Source of the DNA: Robiginitomaculum sp.
Lineage (GTDB): Bacteria > Pseudomonadota > Alphaproteobacteria > Caulobacterales > Maricaulaceae
Direction: 5' to 3'
Assembly (NCBI GenBank): GCA_026993275.1
Contig: JALWUB010000329.1
Location: forward strand, 1 to 15,443
DNA length: 15,443 nt
Below, piece after piece: positions 1-7,650 of the stretch (position 1 is its first letter; each line of letters begins with the position of its first letter). A model generated the notes under the pieces. That model ran no database searches. It had not been told where the DNA came from and saw nothing but the letters and a program-made list of their open reading frames with translations. Position numbers and translations under genes: made by a program.

Positions 1-2
1 GC

Positions 3-305
3 AATGCGCCGCGCCTTGGCCATGGCATCAATCTGAAGATTTACGGCAAGGGCAATAACGCCAATTCCGAATACCTGGCCCAGACCCGCGCCATGCTGGA
101 TCAGGCCGGGATTCCCTGGCAGACGGCGACCTACAAGGTCGGCAAGGGCGGCGGCGGCACGCTTGGCGGCGAGTTTTCGCACTACAACATCGACGTGGTC
201 GATTTTGGCGTGCCGGTGCTCTCCATCCACACCCCCTATTCGCTCAGTTCAAAGGCCGACCTCTATTGGCTCTACAAGGCCAATGCAGCATTCTTTGCGC
301 AATAG
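3..305 (+). CDS. M18 family zinc aminopeptidase, C-terminal fragment
   Basis: This is the last 100 codons of a gene whose 5' part lies left of the window; it ends at TAG 303-305. The fragment has the C-terminal core of M18 (aminopeptidase I) metallopeptidases: a glycine-rich KGGGGT stretch, then FGVPVLSIHTPYS with the His expected to bind zinc, then SKADLYWLYKA leading to the C-terminus. M18 enzymes are cytoplasmic dodecameric dizinc aminopeptidases that remove N-terminal residues from peptides. Many relatives read S-M-H-S/T-P-x-E here, whereas this protein has S at the position often occupied by E. The zinc-binding Asp/Glu residues and the catalytic Glu of the N-terminal part cannot be checked. 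It converges on the DUF1622 gene with only 8 bp between the stops once that gene's frameshift is corrected. The family call is fairly secure; substrate preference is unknown. Confidence 0.8.
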   Translation, partial: NAPRLGHGINLKIYGKGNNANSEYLAQTRAMLDQAGIPWQTATYKVGKGGGGTLGGEFSHYNIDVVDFGVPVLSIHTPYSLSSKADLYWLYKANAAFFAQ

Positions 306-313
306 GCGGGCGC

Positions 314-680
314 TCATGCCTGCGGCGGCCTGGGCGGCTGCCACGGCCAGCGGCGGTCGATTTCCAGTTGCAGCGCCATGCTGAGAAAGGTGCGGATAAA
401 CACGATCAAGGCCCAGAATCAGGACATTGACCAGCGTCGGGTCCACAACAACCGTGCGGATGATGTCCCCGGCGATCAGAAACTCCAGCCCCAGCAGGAT
501 CGAGCGGCCCAGATCCTGGCGGAACATCTGATACAGATTGCCGCCTCTGGGCAGATTGATCGCAAACAGGCGATAGAGCGCAACCAGCGCCCCGCCAAGA
601 ATGACCAGAACGCCCAGGGCATCCACCCCGGCGCCGACCATGGCCATGATGCGCTGAAAGCTGTCAAACCAGTCATTCAC
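314..680 (-). CDS. DUF1622 family membrane protein, interrupted by an apparent single-base frameshift
   Basis: A small integral membrane protein of unknown function. It starts at GTG 680 (MNDWFDSFQRI), with an AAGGAG-like site about 14 nt upstream. A hydrophobic segment covers about residues 13-38 and a second carries LGLEFLIAGDIIRTVV, typical of DUF1622. After TLVNVLIL the frame turns into an unrelated, poorly hydrophobic tail running to 249, inside the M18 gene. Removing one base from the C run at 412-414 restores the family C-terminus (a third membrane segment, then RTFLSMALQLEI and RRWPW) and a TGA stop at 314-316, giving about 121 residues, the usual family length. I infer a real frameshift mutation or a base-calling error in a short homopolymer. 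It is the last gene of the minus-strand run, 28 bp after the TRAP small permease, where a TRAP large permease would often lie. The family call is strong; function is unknown. Confidence 0.8.
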
Positions 681-708
681 GGGTCAGCCCTGCTCTCCTT
701 TTCATGTT

Positions 709-1344
709 CTAAATGACTTCTTCAACGGCTTGCGGCCCGGCCAGGGGCCGGTCAGTGAGCACGAAAGCGGCGCGGGCGGCCATGGCGGCGCCCTGCAACA
801 GCATCAGCACCGCAAACACCGGGATCGCGGTCTTGAGCCAGTACACCAGCGGCAGGCCGTTGACTTCCGGCGAGCCTTCATGAATGGCCCAGGCGCGCGC
901 CGCATAGGCGCCGCCATATTTGAAAATCACGATCGCCACGGGGGCCAGCAGCAGCAAGGACCCGGCCAGATCGACCCAGGCCCTGCCCCTGGGCCCGAGC
1001 TTTTCATAAACGATATCAACCCGCACATGGCCATTGGTCAGCAAGGCGGCGGGCGCGGCCAGCAAAAACAGCAAGGCATGCATGTAGAGCACCGATTCCT
1101 GCGCCTTGATGGTGGTCAGGCCAAACACATAACGGGCAATCACCAGACCGGCGACCATCACCACCATGGCGAGCGCCAGCCATTTCACTACTTCGGCAAT
1201 CAGCGTGCTGAAGGCATCAATGGCCCGCACCGCGCCCTGCGCCGGCAAGCGGGTACGCTCAAACAGCACCAGCAGCGGCAACACGGCCGGAATGGCCCAC
1301 AGCAGGGCCCAGCTTGCCGGGGTGTTGGCGAGCAGGAACGCCAT
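709..1344 (-). CDS. TRAP transporter small permease (DctQ family)
   Basis: The small membrane subunit of a tripartite ATP-independent periplasmic (TRAP) transporter, which together with a large permease moves organic acids or related solutes using an ion gradient. Visible features are an N-terminal hydrophobic segment (about residues 10-30), then three further segments, with the family motif TNGHVRVDIVYEKL, an ARYVFGL motif and the EGSPEVNGLPLVYWLK stretch typical of the mannitol/chloroaromatic-compound subgroup. About 40 residues precede the core DctQ domain and add a membrane segment, longer than many DctQ proteins. ATG at 1344 overlaps the upstream TGA by one base (TGATG); an in-frame GTG at 1347 would overlap by four. 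Either arrangement points to translational coupling with the binding protein. No DctM large permease follows; the next gene is DUF1622. Confidence 0.88.
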   Translation of the reverse strand: MAFLLANTPASWALLWAIPAVLPLLVLFERTRLPAQGAVRAIDAFSTLIAEVVKWLALAMVVMVAGLVIARYVFGLTTIKAQESVLYMHALLFLLAAPAALLTNGHVRVDIVYEKLGPRGRAWVDLAGSLLLLAPVAIVIFKYGGAYAARAWAIHEGSPEVNGLPLVYWLKTAIPVFAVLMLLQGAAMAARAAFVLTDRPLAGPQAVEEVI

Positions 1345-2471
1345 CACACGCCCGCCAGTGCGCGCAACCGCAAATACGGGCCGTCAGACACCTGCGCCCA
1401 GGCGCTGGCCTCGTGCAAGGCGTGCATGTAGCTGTCGTGAATGATCCGGGTTTCCTCGTCCGTGCGGGCGACCTCGTCCAGCACCTTTTTCGCAGCCTTG
1501 CCCAGGGCTTTCCAGATGTCATCGGAAAAGCTGCGGACCTTGACCCCGTGCTCTTTCTCCAGCACCTGCAGGGCCTTGGCGTTTTCATAGCTGAATTGCG
1601 CCAGCGAGGTGGACATGACCCAGCCGCAGGCGCCGCGTATTGCCTGTTGCTCCTGCGGGCTCAGGCTTTGCCAGACCTTCAGATTGGCCCCCAGCGACAC
1701 GGTCGAGCCCGGCTCGTGAAAGCCCGGGCCATAATAATACGGCGCTTCGCGGTAAAACCCGAACGCCAGATCATTCCATGGGCCGACCCATTCGGTGGCA
1801 TCAATGGCGCCCGATTGCAGCGCCTGGTAAATGGCACCGCCGGACAGCATCTTGGGTGACACGCCCAGCTCGCGCATGACATCGCCGCCAAGGCCGGGAA
1901 TGCGCATCACCAGCCCCTTGAGGTCATCAAGACTGTTGATTTCCTTCTTGAACCAGCCGCCCATCTGGTGCCCAGTCGAACCGGCGGCAAAGGCAATCAG
2001 GCCAAAGCGCGCCGAGAGTTTTTCCCACAAGGCCTGGCCGCCGCCATGATTGACCCAGCCCAGCTGCTCGATGGCCGTCATGCCAAACGGCACGGCGGTA
2101 AAAAAGGCAAAGCCCTTGGATTTGCCTTGCCAGTAATACTCGGCAGCGTGATAGAGGTCCGCCGCACCGGAAGAGACCGCGTCAAAGGCCTCTTCTGCGC
2201 GCACCAGTTCGCCCGCCGCATAGAGCTTGACCGACAGGCTGCCATTGCTGAGCACGCCGATGTGCCTGGCGATTTCCTCTGCCGCCGTGCCCAGGCCCGG
2301 AAAGTTCTTTGGCCAGGCCGTCACCATGCGCAAGGTGCGCGCCTTTTTGCGCATCACAGCCGGGGCCGCCGGCTGATTTGCCTCCGCCTTGGTCGATTGC
2401 GGCGCGCTGCATGCGGCCAGCGCCGCGCCCAGACCCAGCCCGCCTGCGCCAAGCAATGTTCTGCGTTTCAT
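1344..2471 (-). CDS. TRAP transporter solute-binding protein, TakP-like (DctP family), predicted lipoprotein
   Basis: The 375-residue extracytoplasmic receptor of a TRAP transporter. The N-terminus MKRRTLLGAGG has a twin-arginine-like pair and ends in a lipobox, LAAC with Cys21, so it is probably exported and lipid-anchored. The mature part closely resembles the 2-oxoacid receptor TakP subgroup: TAWPKNFPGLG near residue 51, GHQMGGWF at 167-174, VMRIPGLGG with Arg190, ATEWVGPWNDL with Glu227/Trp228, and YYYGPGFHEPGS. In TakP-like proteins an Arg from the MRIPG motif and the E-W pair contribute to carboxylate and cation binding. By family knowledge the ligand is likely an oxo-acid or another monocarboxylate; this is inference. 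Its ATG overlaps the end of bpt by 4 nt and its stop overlaps the small permease start, so all three genes are translated from one message. Confidence 0.9.
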   Translation of the reverse strand: MKRRTLLGAGGLGLGAALAACSAPQSTKAEANQPAAPAVMRKKARTLRMVTAWPKNFPGLGTAAEEIARHIGVLSNGSLSVKLYAAGELVRAEEAFDAVSSGAADLYHAAEYYWQGKSKGFAFFTAVPFGMTAIEQLGWVNHGGGQALWEKLSARFGLIAFAAGSTGHQMGGWFKKEINSLDDLKGLVMRIPGLGGDVMRELGVSPKMLSGGAIYQALQSGAIDATEWVGPWNDLAFGFYREAPYYYGPGFHEPGSTVSLGANLKVWQSLSPQEQQAIRGACGWVMSTSLAQFSYENAKALQVLEKEHGVKVRSFSDDIWKALGKAAKKVLDEVARTDEETRIIHDSYMHALHEASAWAQVSDGPYLRLRALAGV

Positions 2472-3199
2472 AGGTCCTCATCCTTCAATTCCTGCCAGCC
2501 ACCGGTGCGCAGGATTTCCAGCGGCCGGTACTGCGCCTTGTAACGCATCTTGCGGCTATCACGAATCCAGAAGCCCAGATAGACATAGGGCTGCCCGTTT
2601 TGCACGGCCTGGCGCACATGGTCGAGTATGACATAAGAGCCCAGCGAACGCCTGTCCTCGCCCGGCTCATAGAAACTGTAGACCAGAGACGGGCCGTCGG
2701 CGAGCTGATCAACCAGGGCCGCCGCCAGCAATTTGCCGTCCGGATCGCGGTATTCGCAAACCCGGCTGCGCGCCGCCGTATCCTCGACCATGCTCAGATA
2801 ATCCGCATAGGACATGTCTTCCATGCCGCCTTCCGGATGGCGGCTGCGCACATAGCGCAGCAACAGCGCGTAATGCTCGTCACTGGCCAGCGCCGCCTCG
2901 ATGCCCAGGCTCAGGTCGGCATTTCTGTTCAGCACCCGCCGTTGCGAGCGGCTGGGGCGGAACCGGCTGGCCACGATCCGTGCCGAGATGCAGGCGGAGC
3001 AGTCTTCACAGGCCGGGCGGTAGACGATGTTCTGCGAACGCCGGAAACCGGCCTGGGTGAGGCTGTCATTGAGTTCCGGCCCGTCCAGGACGTGCAGATG
3101 GGTGAACAGCTTGCGCTCCATCTTGCCGGGCAAATACGGGCACGGCGCCGGTGCGGTGAGGAAAAACCGCAATTGCTTGAGCGGAAACGGATGCGTCAT
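2468..3199 (-). CDS. bpt: Aminoacyl-tRNA-protein transferase, Bpt/Ate family (N-degron pathway)
   Basis: A 243-residue cytoplasmic enzyme that transfers leucine (bacterial Bpt) or arginine (Ate-type) from tRNA to proteins with N-terminal acidic residues, marking them for ClpS/ClpAP degradation. Family signs are CPYLPGKMERK (Cys20), the cysteine cluster YRPACEDCSACISAR (Cys64, Cys67, Cys70), YSFYEPGEDRRSLGSYVILDH, and the C-terminal YLGFWIRDSRKMRYKAQYRPLE. I chose ATG 3199 because the protein then has the normal length and begins MTHPFPLKQLRFFLTAP as relatives do; the frame stays open upstream to a GTG at 3271, but that would overlap the SLC13 gene. A weak AAGG site lies ahead of the ATG. The gene starts 23 bp after the SLC13 stop and overlaps the TRAP binding-protein start by 4 nt. 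Whether leucine or arginine is transferred cannot be read here. Confidence 0.92.
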   Translation of the reverse strand: MTHPFPLKQLRFFLTAPAPCPYLPGKMERKLFTHLHVLDGPELNDSLTQAGFRRSQNIVYRPACEDCSACISARIVASRFRPSRSQRRVLNRNADLSLGIEAALASDEHYALLLRYVRSRHPEGGMEDMSYADYLSMVEDTAARSRVCEYRDPDGKLLAAALVDQLADGPSLVYSFYEPGEDRRSLGSYVILDHVRQAVQNGQPYVYLGFWIRDSRKMRYKAQYRPLEILRTGGWQELKDEDL

Positions 3200-3222
3200 C
3201 GGAACCTTGTGCGAGTCTCTGC

Positions 3223-5073
3223 CTATACAAGCCCAAAATAATACGGCGCGGCCAGCGAAAACACCAGCCACAGCAGCAAGACCAGCGGGCCGCCAACGCG
3301 CAGATAATCGGTGAAACGGTATTGCCCTGGTCCCATCACCAGAAGGTTGGTCAGATAAGCGATGGGGGTCGCAAACGAGCAGTTGGCCGCATAGATCACG
3401 GTCATCACGGCGGCCACGGCAAGCTGGTTCTGTTCTGCCGGCGTGCCGCCAAACTTGATGGCGGCATCAACGGCAATAGGTGCAAACAGCACCGCCGTCG
3501 CCGCATTGGAGAGGATGTTGGTGAGCACGGCGACAATGCCAAACAGACCGATCAGCAGCACCGCCGGGCCATAGGGCATGGCCAGGGCAACAGCGGTGTT
3601 GGCCAGAAGGTCCACGGCGCCCGTCACCTTCAGGCTGGCGCCCATGGCGAAGGCCGCGCCAATCAGCAGAAAAATACGCAAGTCCAGCGCCCGCGCGGCC
3701 TGGCGCAAGTTCATGCAGCCGAACACCACCATGGCCACCGCCCCGGCCATGGCCGCATCCACGATCGGCACCAGCCCGGTCGCTGCCGCGGCAATCACCG
3801 CCCCAAAAATCAGCCGCGCCCGGCCCGCCAGGCGAATGTCCGGCACATCGCTCATCGACCACAGCATCACCAGCAGGTCATGATTGTGGCGCAATTCCCG
3901 CAAGGCGGCGCGCGAGCCAAACAGCAACAGGTCGTCGCCAGGCTGCAGGCGGATGGTGGAGAGCTTTTGCCGCATCATGTGCGAGCGGCGCCGGATGCCC
4001 AGAACGATGCAGCCGGTATGGGTGCGAAAGCCGATCTGCCCGAGCGTGCGCCCTTCATAGCGCGAGCCGGGGGCCAGCACCGCCTCGGTAATCGCCAGGG
4101 CGCCGGCGGGCTCGGCGTTTTTCTCGCCTGCGCCCGTGCCCAGCATGCCGGTCAGTATGCCCGGATCGGAAACCAGCAATTCGCTGAGCGCCTTGCGGGT
4201 TGCCGCCACGGTGAGAATATCGCCCTCCTGCAAGGCCGCCTCCTCGCCATAGGGCGGGTAGAACACCCTAGAGCCGCGCTGGATCATGCGCACGGTCACG
4301 CCCTTCAGGTTTGGAAACATGCCGGCAACGGGAACCTCGCCAACATGCGGATTGCCCTTTGTGATCGGCACCTGGGCAATGTATTGCCGCCCCGACGACG
4401 CGCGCCGGGTCACGCCTTCGGCACGGTCCGGCAACAGCCGCACCCCAACCACCAACAGATAGGCAATGCCGCTTCCGGCCAGCAAAAGGCCCAGGGGCGC
4501 CAGATCGAAAAATCCCAGGCTGATCTTGTCTTCCTCGGTGAGGATATTGGCCACCAGAATGTTGGTGGACGAGCCGATCAGAGTGGTCATGCCGGCCAGG
4601 ATGGACACATAGGACAGCGGGATCATCACCTTTGAGGGCGAAACCCCGATGCGCGAGGCGATGGTGGCCAGAACGGGAATGAACATCACCACCACCGGCG
4701 TGTTGTTGATGAAGGCGCTGATCAGCATGACAAAGCCGAACAGCGCCGCCATGGTCATCAGCGGGCGCCTGCCATAGGAGGCCGCAAGCACCCGCGACGG
4801 CCCTTCCATGGCGCCGGTGTGGAACATCCCCTGCCCGACCACGAGCAACGCCAGGATGGCAATCAGGGCCGGATTGGAAAACCCGGCCAGAAGCTGTTCA
4901 GGCCCGAAATCCGTGCCCGGAACTGGCCAGAAATGAAACAAGAGCAGCAAGAAGGCGATGGCCCCCGCCGCGACCAGCTCGATCGAATACACCTCGAAAG
5001 CGAACAGCACGATCACGCAGGCGACCACCGCCATGACCACGATCATGCGCAGGATTTGCGGGTCAGCAAACAT
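3223..5073 (-). CDS. SLC13/DASS-type permease with two RCK_C (TrkA-C) domains
   Basis: A 616-residue inner-membrane transporter. The N-terminal membrane half carries LISAFINNTPVVVMFIPVL and IGSSTNILVANIL, the SNT-like hairpin motif of the divalent anion/sodium symporter superfamily; the C-terminal membrane half carries the pseudo-repeat TNILSNAATAVLFAPIAV. Between them, about residues 215-410, lie two hydrophilic modules ending in QEGDILTVAATRKALSELL and QPGDDLLLFGSRAALREL, the typical end of RCK_C domains. This layout is that of YfbS/SAC1-type proteins, often annotated as sulfate or dicarboxylate permeases. The substrate is not predictable; sulfate, another small anion or a dicarboxylate are all possible. 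The start is ATG 5073, with only a weak purine-rich site upstream. It follows the oxidoreductase gene by 59 bp, so it could be second in that transcript or have its own promoter. Confidence 0.88.
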   Translation of the reverse strand: MFADPQILRMIVVMAVVACVIVLFAFEVYSIELVAAGAIAFLLLLFHFWPVPGTDFGPEQLLAGFSNPALIAILALLVVGQGMFHTGAMEGPSRVLAASYGRRPLMTMAALFGFVMLISAFINNTPVVVMFIPVLATIASRIGVSPSKVMIPLSYVSILAGMTTLIGSSTNILVANILTEEDKISLGFFDLAPLGLLLAGSGIAYLLVVGVRLLPDRAEGVTRRASSGRQYIAQVPITKGNPHVGEVPVAGMFPNLKGVTVRMIQRGSRVFYPPYGEEAALQEGDILTVAATRKALSELLVSDPGILTGMLGTGAGEKNAEPAGALAITEAVLAPGSRYEGRTLGQIGFRTHTGCIVLGIRRRSHMMRQKLSTIRLQPGDDLLLFGSRAALRELRHNHDLLVMLWSMSDVPDIRLAGRARLIFGAVIAAAATGLVPIVDAAMAGAVAMVVFGCMNLRQAARALDLRIFLLIGAAFAMGASLKVTGAVDLLANTAVALAMPYGPAVLLIGLFGIVAVLTNILSNAATAVLFAPIAVDAAIKFGGTPAEQNQLAVAAVMTVIYAANCSFATPIAYLTNLLVMGPGQYRFTDYLRVGGPLVLLLWLVFSLAAPYYFGLV

Positions 5074-5132
5074 GGTGTCCGTTCCGTTTCCCGGTCAGAA
5101 ATCCCCTGGCCATACTCTCTTGATTCTGCGTT

Positions 5133-6158
5133 TCAGGCGTCCTTGTCGAGCTTGACCAGCATTTTGCCGGTATTGCCGCCGGAAAAGAGTTTCAAAAAGG
5201 CCGCGGGCGCGTTTTCAATGCCCTCTTCCACGGTTTCCTGCCATTTGACCTTGCCTTCGCTGACCCATTTGGCGAGGTCGCGCATGAAGTCCGGCAACAG
5301 GTCGAGATGATCGGAAACGATAAAGCCCTGCACGCGCAGGCGCTTGCCGATGATGTTGAAGAGATTCCACGGCCCGGGCCTGGGCGCGGTGTCATTATAG
5401 CCCGAGATCATGCCGCATACCGGGATGCGGCCAAAATTGTTCATCGCATCCAGCGCTGCCACCAGATGATCGCCGCCAACATTTTCAAAATACACATCCA
5501 CGCCTTCGGGCGTCGCGGCCTTGAGCGCCGCCATCAGGCTGCGCTGATCAGGATGCGCCTTGTAATTGATGGTTTCATCAACGCCAATGCTTTTCAGCCA
5601 GGCGCATTTGGCCTCCCCACCTGCCGAGCCAACCACGCGGCAGCCCTTGATCTTGGCAATCTGGCAGACCAGCGAGCCAACGGCGCCGGCGGCGCCCGAC
5701 ACGAACACGGTTTCGCCCGCCTTGGGCTCGCCAATGCGCAGCAATCCGGCATAGGCGGTCAGGCCCGGCATGCCGGCAACGCCCAGAAACGCCTCTTCGG
5801 GCAGGCCATGGGTGTCCAGCTTCTGCAAGTCCTGGCCGTTCGAGACAAAGGCCTCGCGCCAGCCATTCATGGACAGGACCAGATCCCCCGGCGCGAAGTC
5901 CGGATTGTTGGAGGCCACCACCTTGCCCACCGCATGGCCTTCCAGCGGCTTGCCGATCTGAAACGGCGGCACATAGCTTTTGCGGTCCATCATCCGGCCG
6001 CGCATATAGGGGTCCACCGACATCCAGCGATTGCGCACCAGCACTTCGCCGGGGCCGGGCTCGGGCAATTCGACGCTGGCCAGTTCAAAATTTTCCGGCC
6101 TGGGCAGGCCCTCCGGCCGGGATTTCAGGCGGATTTCCCGTGAAATGGTCGTGCTCAT
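5133..6158 (-). CDS. NADP-dependent oxidoreductase, MDR family (CurA/YncB, PTGR-like)
   Basis: A 341-residue cytoplasmic medium-chain dehydrogenase/reductase. It shows the N-terminal VDPYMRGRM motif of the leukotriene B4 dehydrogenase/prostaglandin reductase branch, the catalytic-domain GMPGLTAYAGLL, and the Rossmann motif VSGAAGAVGSLV (about residues 153-164), followed by VYFENVGG and the C-terminal FLKLFSGGNTGKMLVKL. No zinc-binding cysteines are present, as usual in this branch. Members reduce the carbon-carbon double bond of alpha,beta-unsaturated ketones and aldehydes using NADPH; E. coli CurA is a characterised relative. The true substrate here is unknown. ATG 6158 with an upstream GAGGGAG was chosen because it begins the family's normal N-terminus; the frame is open as far as 6884 but that extension is antisense to the amidohydrolase. 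It is divergent from that gene and may head the minus-strand transcript. Confidence 0.9.
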   Translation of the reverse strand: MSTTISREIRLKSRPEGLPRPENFELASVELPEPGPGEVLVRNRWMSVDPYMRGRMMDRKSYVPPFQIGKPLEGHAVGKVVASNNPDFAPGDLVLSMNGWREAFVSNGQDLQKLDTHGLPEEAFLGVAGMPGLTAYAGLLRIGEPKAGETVFVSGAAGAVGSLVCQIAKIKGCRVVGSAGGEAKCAWLKSIGVDETINYKAHPDQRSLMAALKAATPEGVDVYFENVGGDHLVAALDAMNNFGRIPVCGMISGYNDTAPRPGPWNLFNIIGKRLRVQGFIVSDHLDLLPDFMRDLAKWVSEGKVKWQETVEEGIENAPAAFLKLFSGGNTGKMLVKLDKDA

Positions 6159-6335
6159 GCGGTGCGCTCCCTCGGCATGTTTGACTCTGTTGGCTGCAAG
6201 CCTAGGCCAAATCACGGCGCTTGTGTATCGCTTGTTTGCGTTTGCGCAGTTGGCCGCGCGCCTGAAAGGACACGAGGGATTGCCGCTGTTCGAAAGCCCT
6301 CCTAGAGTGACCACTGGAAAACAAGGGGGGTTGCC
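6159..6335. promoter_or_regulatory. Divergent intergenic region between oxidoreductase and amidohydrolase genes
   Basis: A 177-bp gap between two divergent start codons. It must hold promoters for both directions. A plausible plus-strand promoter is given separately at 6280-6308. For the minus strand I see only a weak candidate around the CCTAGG at about 6202-6207, without a convincing -35 box. I see no long inverted repeat or riboswitch-like structure. Confidence 0.5.
6280..6308 (+). promoter_or_regulatory. Candidate sigma-70 promoter for the amidohydrolase
   Basis: TTGCCG at 6280-6285, a 17-bp spacer and TAGAGT at 6303-6308 form a good housekeeping-type promoter. Transcription would begin near 6315, giving a 5' leader of about 20 nt with a strong AAGGGGGG ribosome-binding site at 6323-6330, five bases before ATG 6336. 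The same TTGCCG-N17-TAGNNT layout precedes the APC permease gene. The call rests on matching only. Confidence 0.5.
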
Positions 6336-7631
6336 ATGAAAACGGTCTTGACGTGTCTGCTGGCGGCGCTGGCGCTGGCCTTGCCGGGAGGAGCGGTTGC
6401 AGCCGATTCGCGCGCTGAACCGGTCACGGTAATCAAGGCGGCGCACATGATCGACACCCTGGCGGGCAAGCGCCGGGACAAGGTGCAGGTGGTGGTGCGC
6501 GGCGCGCGCATCGAGGCGGTGCAAAAACAGGGCGCGCGCATCCCCGATGGCGCCAAGGTCATTGATCTGGGCGCCATGACCCTCACACCCGGCCTGGTGG
6601 ACAGCCATACGCACATGACCGGAGCGCCCTTCTTCGGTTATGAAAGCCTCAAGGTCTCGGTGCCGCGGGCGGCGCTTTACGGGGCCAGCAATGCCCGCAA
6701 AACCTTGCTGGCGGGCATTACCACGGTGCGCGATGTGGGCGCGGAAGGCTATAGCGATGTGGCCCTGCGCGATGCCATCAGGGATGGCGATATCCCGGGA
6801 CCGCGCATGCTGGTGTCCGGCCCGCCCCTGGGCATGACCGGCGGCCATTGCGATGAAAACCTGCTGCCCTACAGCTTCCATCACAGCGCCGAAGGCGTCG
6901 CCAATGGTCCCTGGGCGGTGCGCGCCAAGGTGCGTGAAACCATCAAGTATGGCGCCGATCTGATCAAGTTCTGCGCCACCGGCGGGGTGCTTTCAAAGGG
7001 CGACACCCCCGGCGCGCAGCAATACACGCTTGAGGAAATGAAGGCGATTGTCGATGAAGCGCACATGCACGGCCGCCGCGTTGCTGCCCATGCCCATGGC
7101 ACGGCGGGCATCAAGGCGGCGATCATCGCCGGAGTGGACAGCGTCGAGCACGCCAGCATCCTCGACGACGAGGCCATCCGCCTCGCCAAGGCGCACGGCA
7201 CATATTTTTCCATGGACATCTACAATGATGACTACATCCTGGCCCAGGGCATCAAGAACGGCATGCTGCCCGAATCCATCGAGAAGGAAAAAGCCATTGG
7301 CCTGACCCAGCGCCAGAGCTTTCAGCGCGCCGTCAAGGCCGGTGTGAAAATGGCCTTTGGCACCGATGAAGGCGTTTATCCGCATGGCGACAATGGCAAG
7401 CAAATGCCCAAGATGGTCGAATGGGGCATGACCCCGATGCAGGCCATCCAGACCGCCACCATGGGCTCGGCCACCCTGCTCGGCCTGCAAGACGAGATCG
7501 GTGCCATTGCCAAGGGCCGCTATGCCGACATCATCGCTGTTGCGGGCGATCCGCTCAAGGACCCGTCCGCGTTCACCCGCGTGCGCTTCGTGATGAAAGG
7601 CGGGGTGGTGTACAAGGAAAGCGGGGACTGA
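6336..7631 (+). CDS. Exported metal-dependent amidohydrolase (prolidase-like / carboxypeptidase group)
   Basis: A 431-residue protein. It begins with a signal peptide, MKTVLTCLLAALALALPGG, with probable cleavage after AVA at residues 20-22, so it should act in the periplasm. The amidohydrolase superfamily metal centre is complete: HTH at 91-93, the Lys that is normally carboxylated at 211 in DLIKFCATGG, His252 in AAHAHG, His272 in VEHAS and Asp344 in GTDEG. The closing GRYADIIAVAGDPL belongs to the composite beta-sandwich domain. These features match the group annotated as Xaa-Pro dipeptidase or imidazolonepropionase-like, which includes enzymes (for example Sgx9260 and Caulobacter Cc2672) that remove C-terminal residues from short peptides. 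Peptide hydrolysis is therefore likely, but the exact specificity is inference. It has a strong ribosome-binding site and its own promoter candidate, and converges on the APC permease. Confidence 0.9.
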   Translation: MKTVLTCLLAALALALPGGAVAADSRAEPVTVIKAAHMIDTLAGKRRDKVQVVVRGARIEAVQKQGARIPDGAKVIDLGAMTLTPGLVDSHTHMTGAPFFGYESLKVSVPRAALYGASNARKTLLAGITTVRDVGAEGYSDVALRDAIRDGDIPGPRMLVSGPPLGMTGGHCDENLLPYSFHHSAEGVANGPWAVRAKVRETIKYGADLIKFCATGGVLSKGDTPGAQQYTLEEMKAIVDEAHMHGRRVAAHAHGTAGIKAAIIAGVDSVEHASILDDEAIRLAKAHGTYFSMDIYNDDYILAQGIKNGMLPESIEKEKAIGLTQRQSFQRAVKAGVKMAFGTDEGVYPHGDNGKQMPKMVEWGMTPMQAIQTATMGSATLLGLQDEIGAIAKGRYADIIAVAGDPLKDPSAFTRVRFVMKGGVVYKESGD

Positions 7632-7650
7632 ATTCCATTGAACCCCGGCC

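Noticed and set aside
3200..3271. Longer bpt start at GTG 3271
   Set aside because: Adds 24 residues with no homology and overlaps the end of the SLC13 gene; ATG 3199 gives the family length.
3322..4635. 437-codon plus-strand open frame opposite the SLC13 gene
   Set aside because: Rich in His, Gln, Gly and Arg with no fold or motif; it is the mirror of a GC-rich membrane-protein gene.
6159..6884. Upstream continuation of the oxidoreductase frame on the minus strand
   Set aside because: The added 242 residues are antisense to the amidohydrolase and have no MDR-family resemblance; the normal N-terminus and ribosome-binding site are at 6158.
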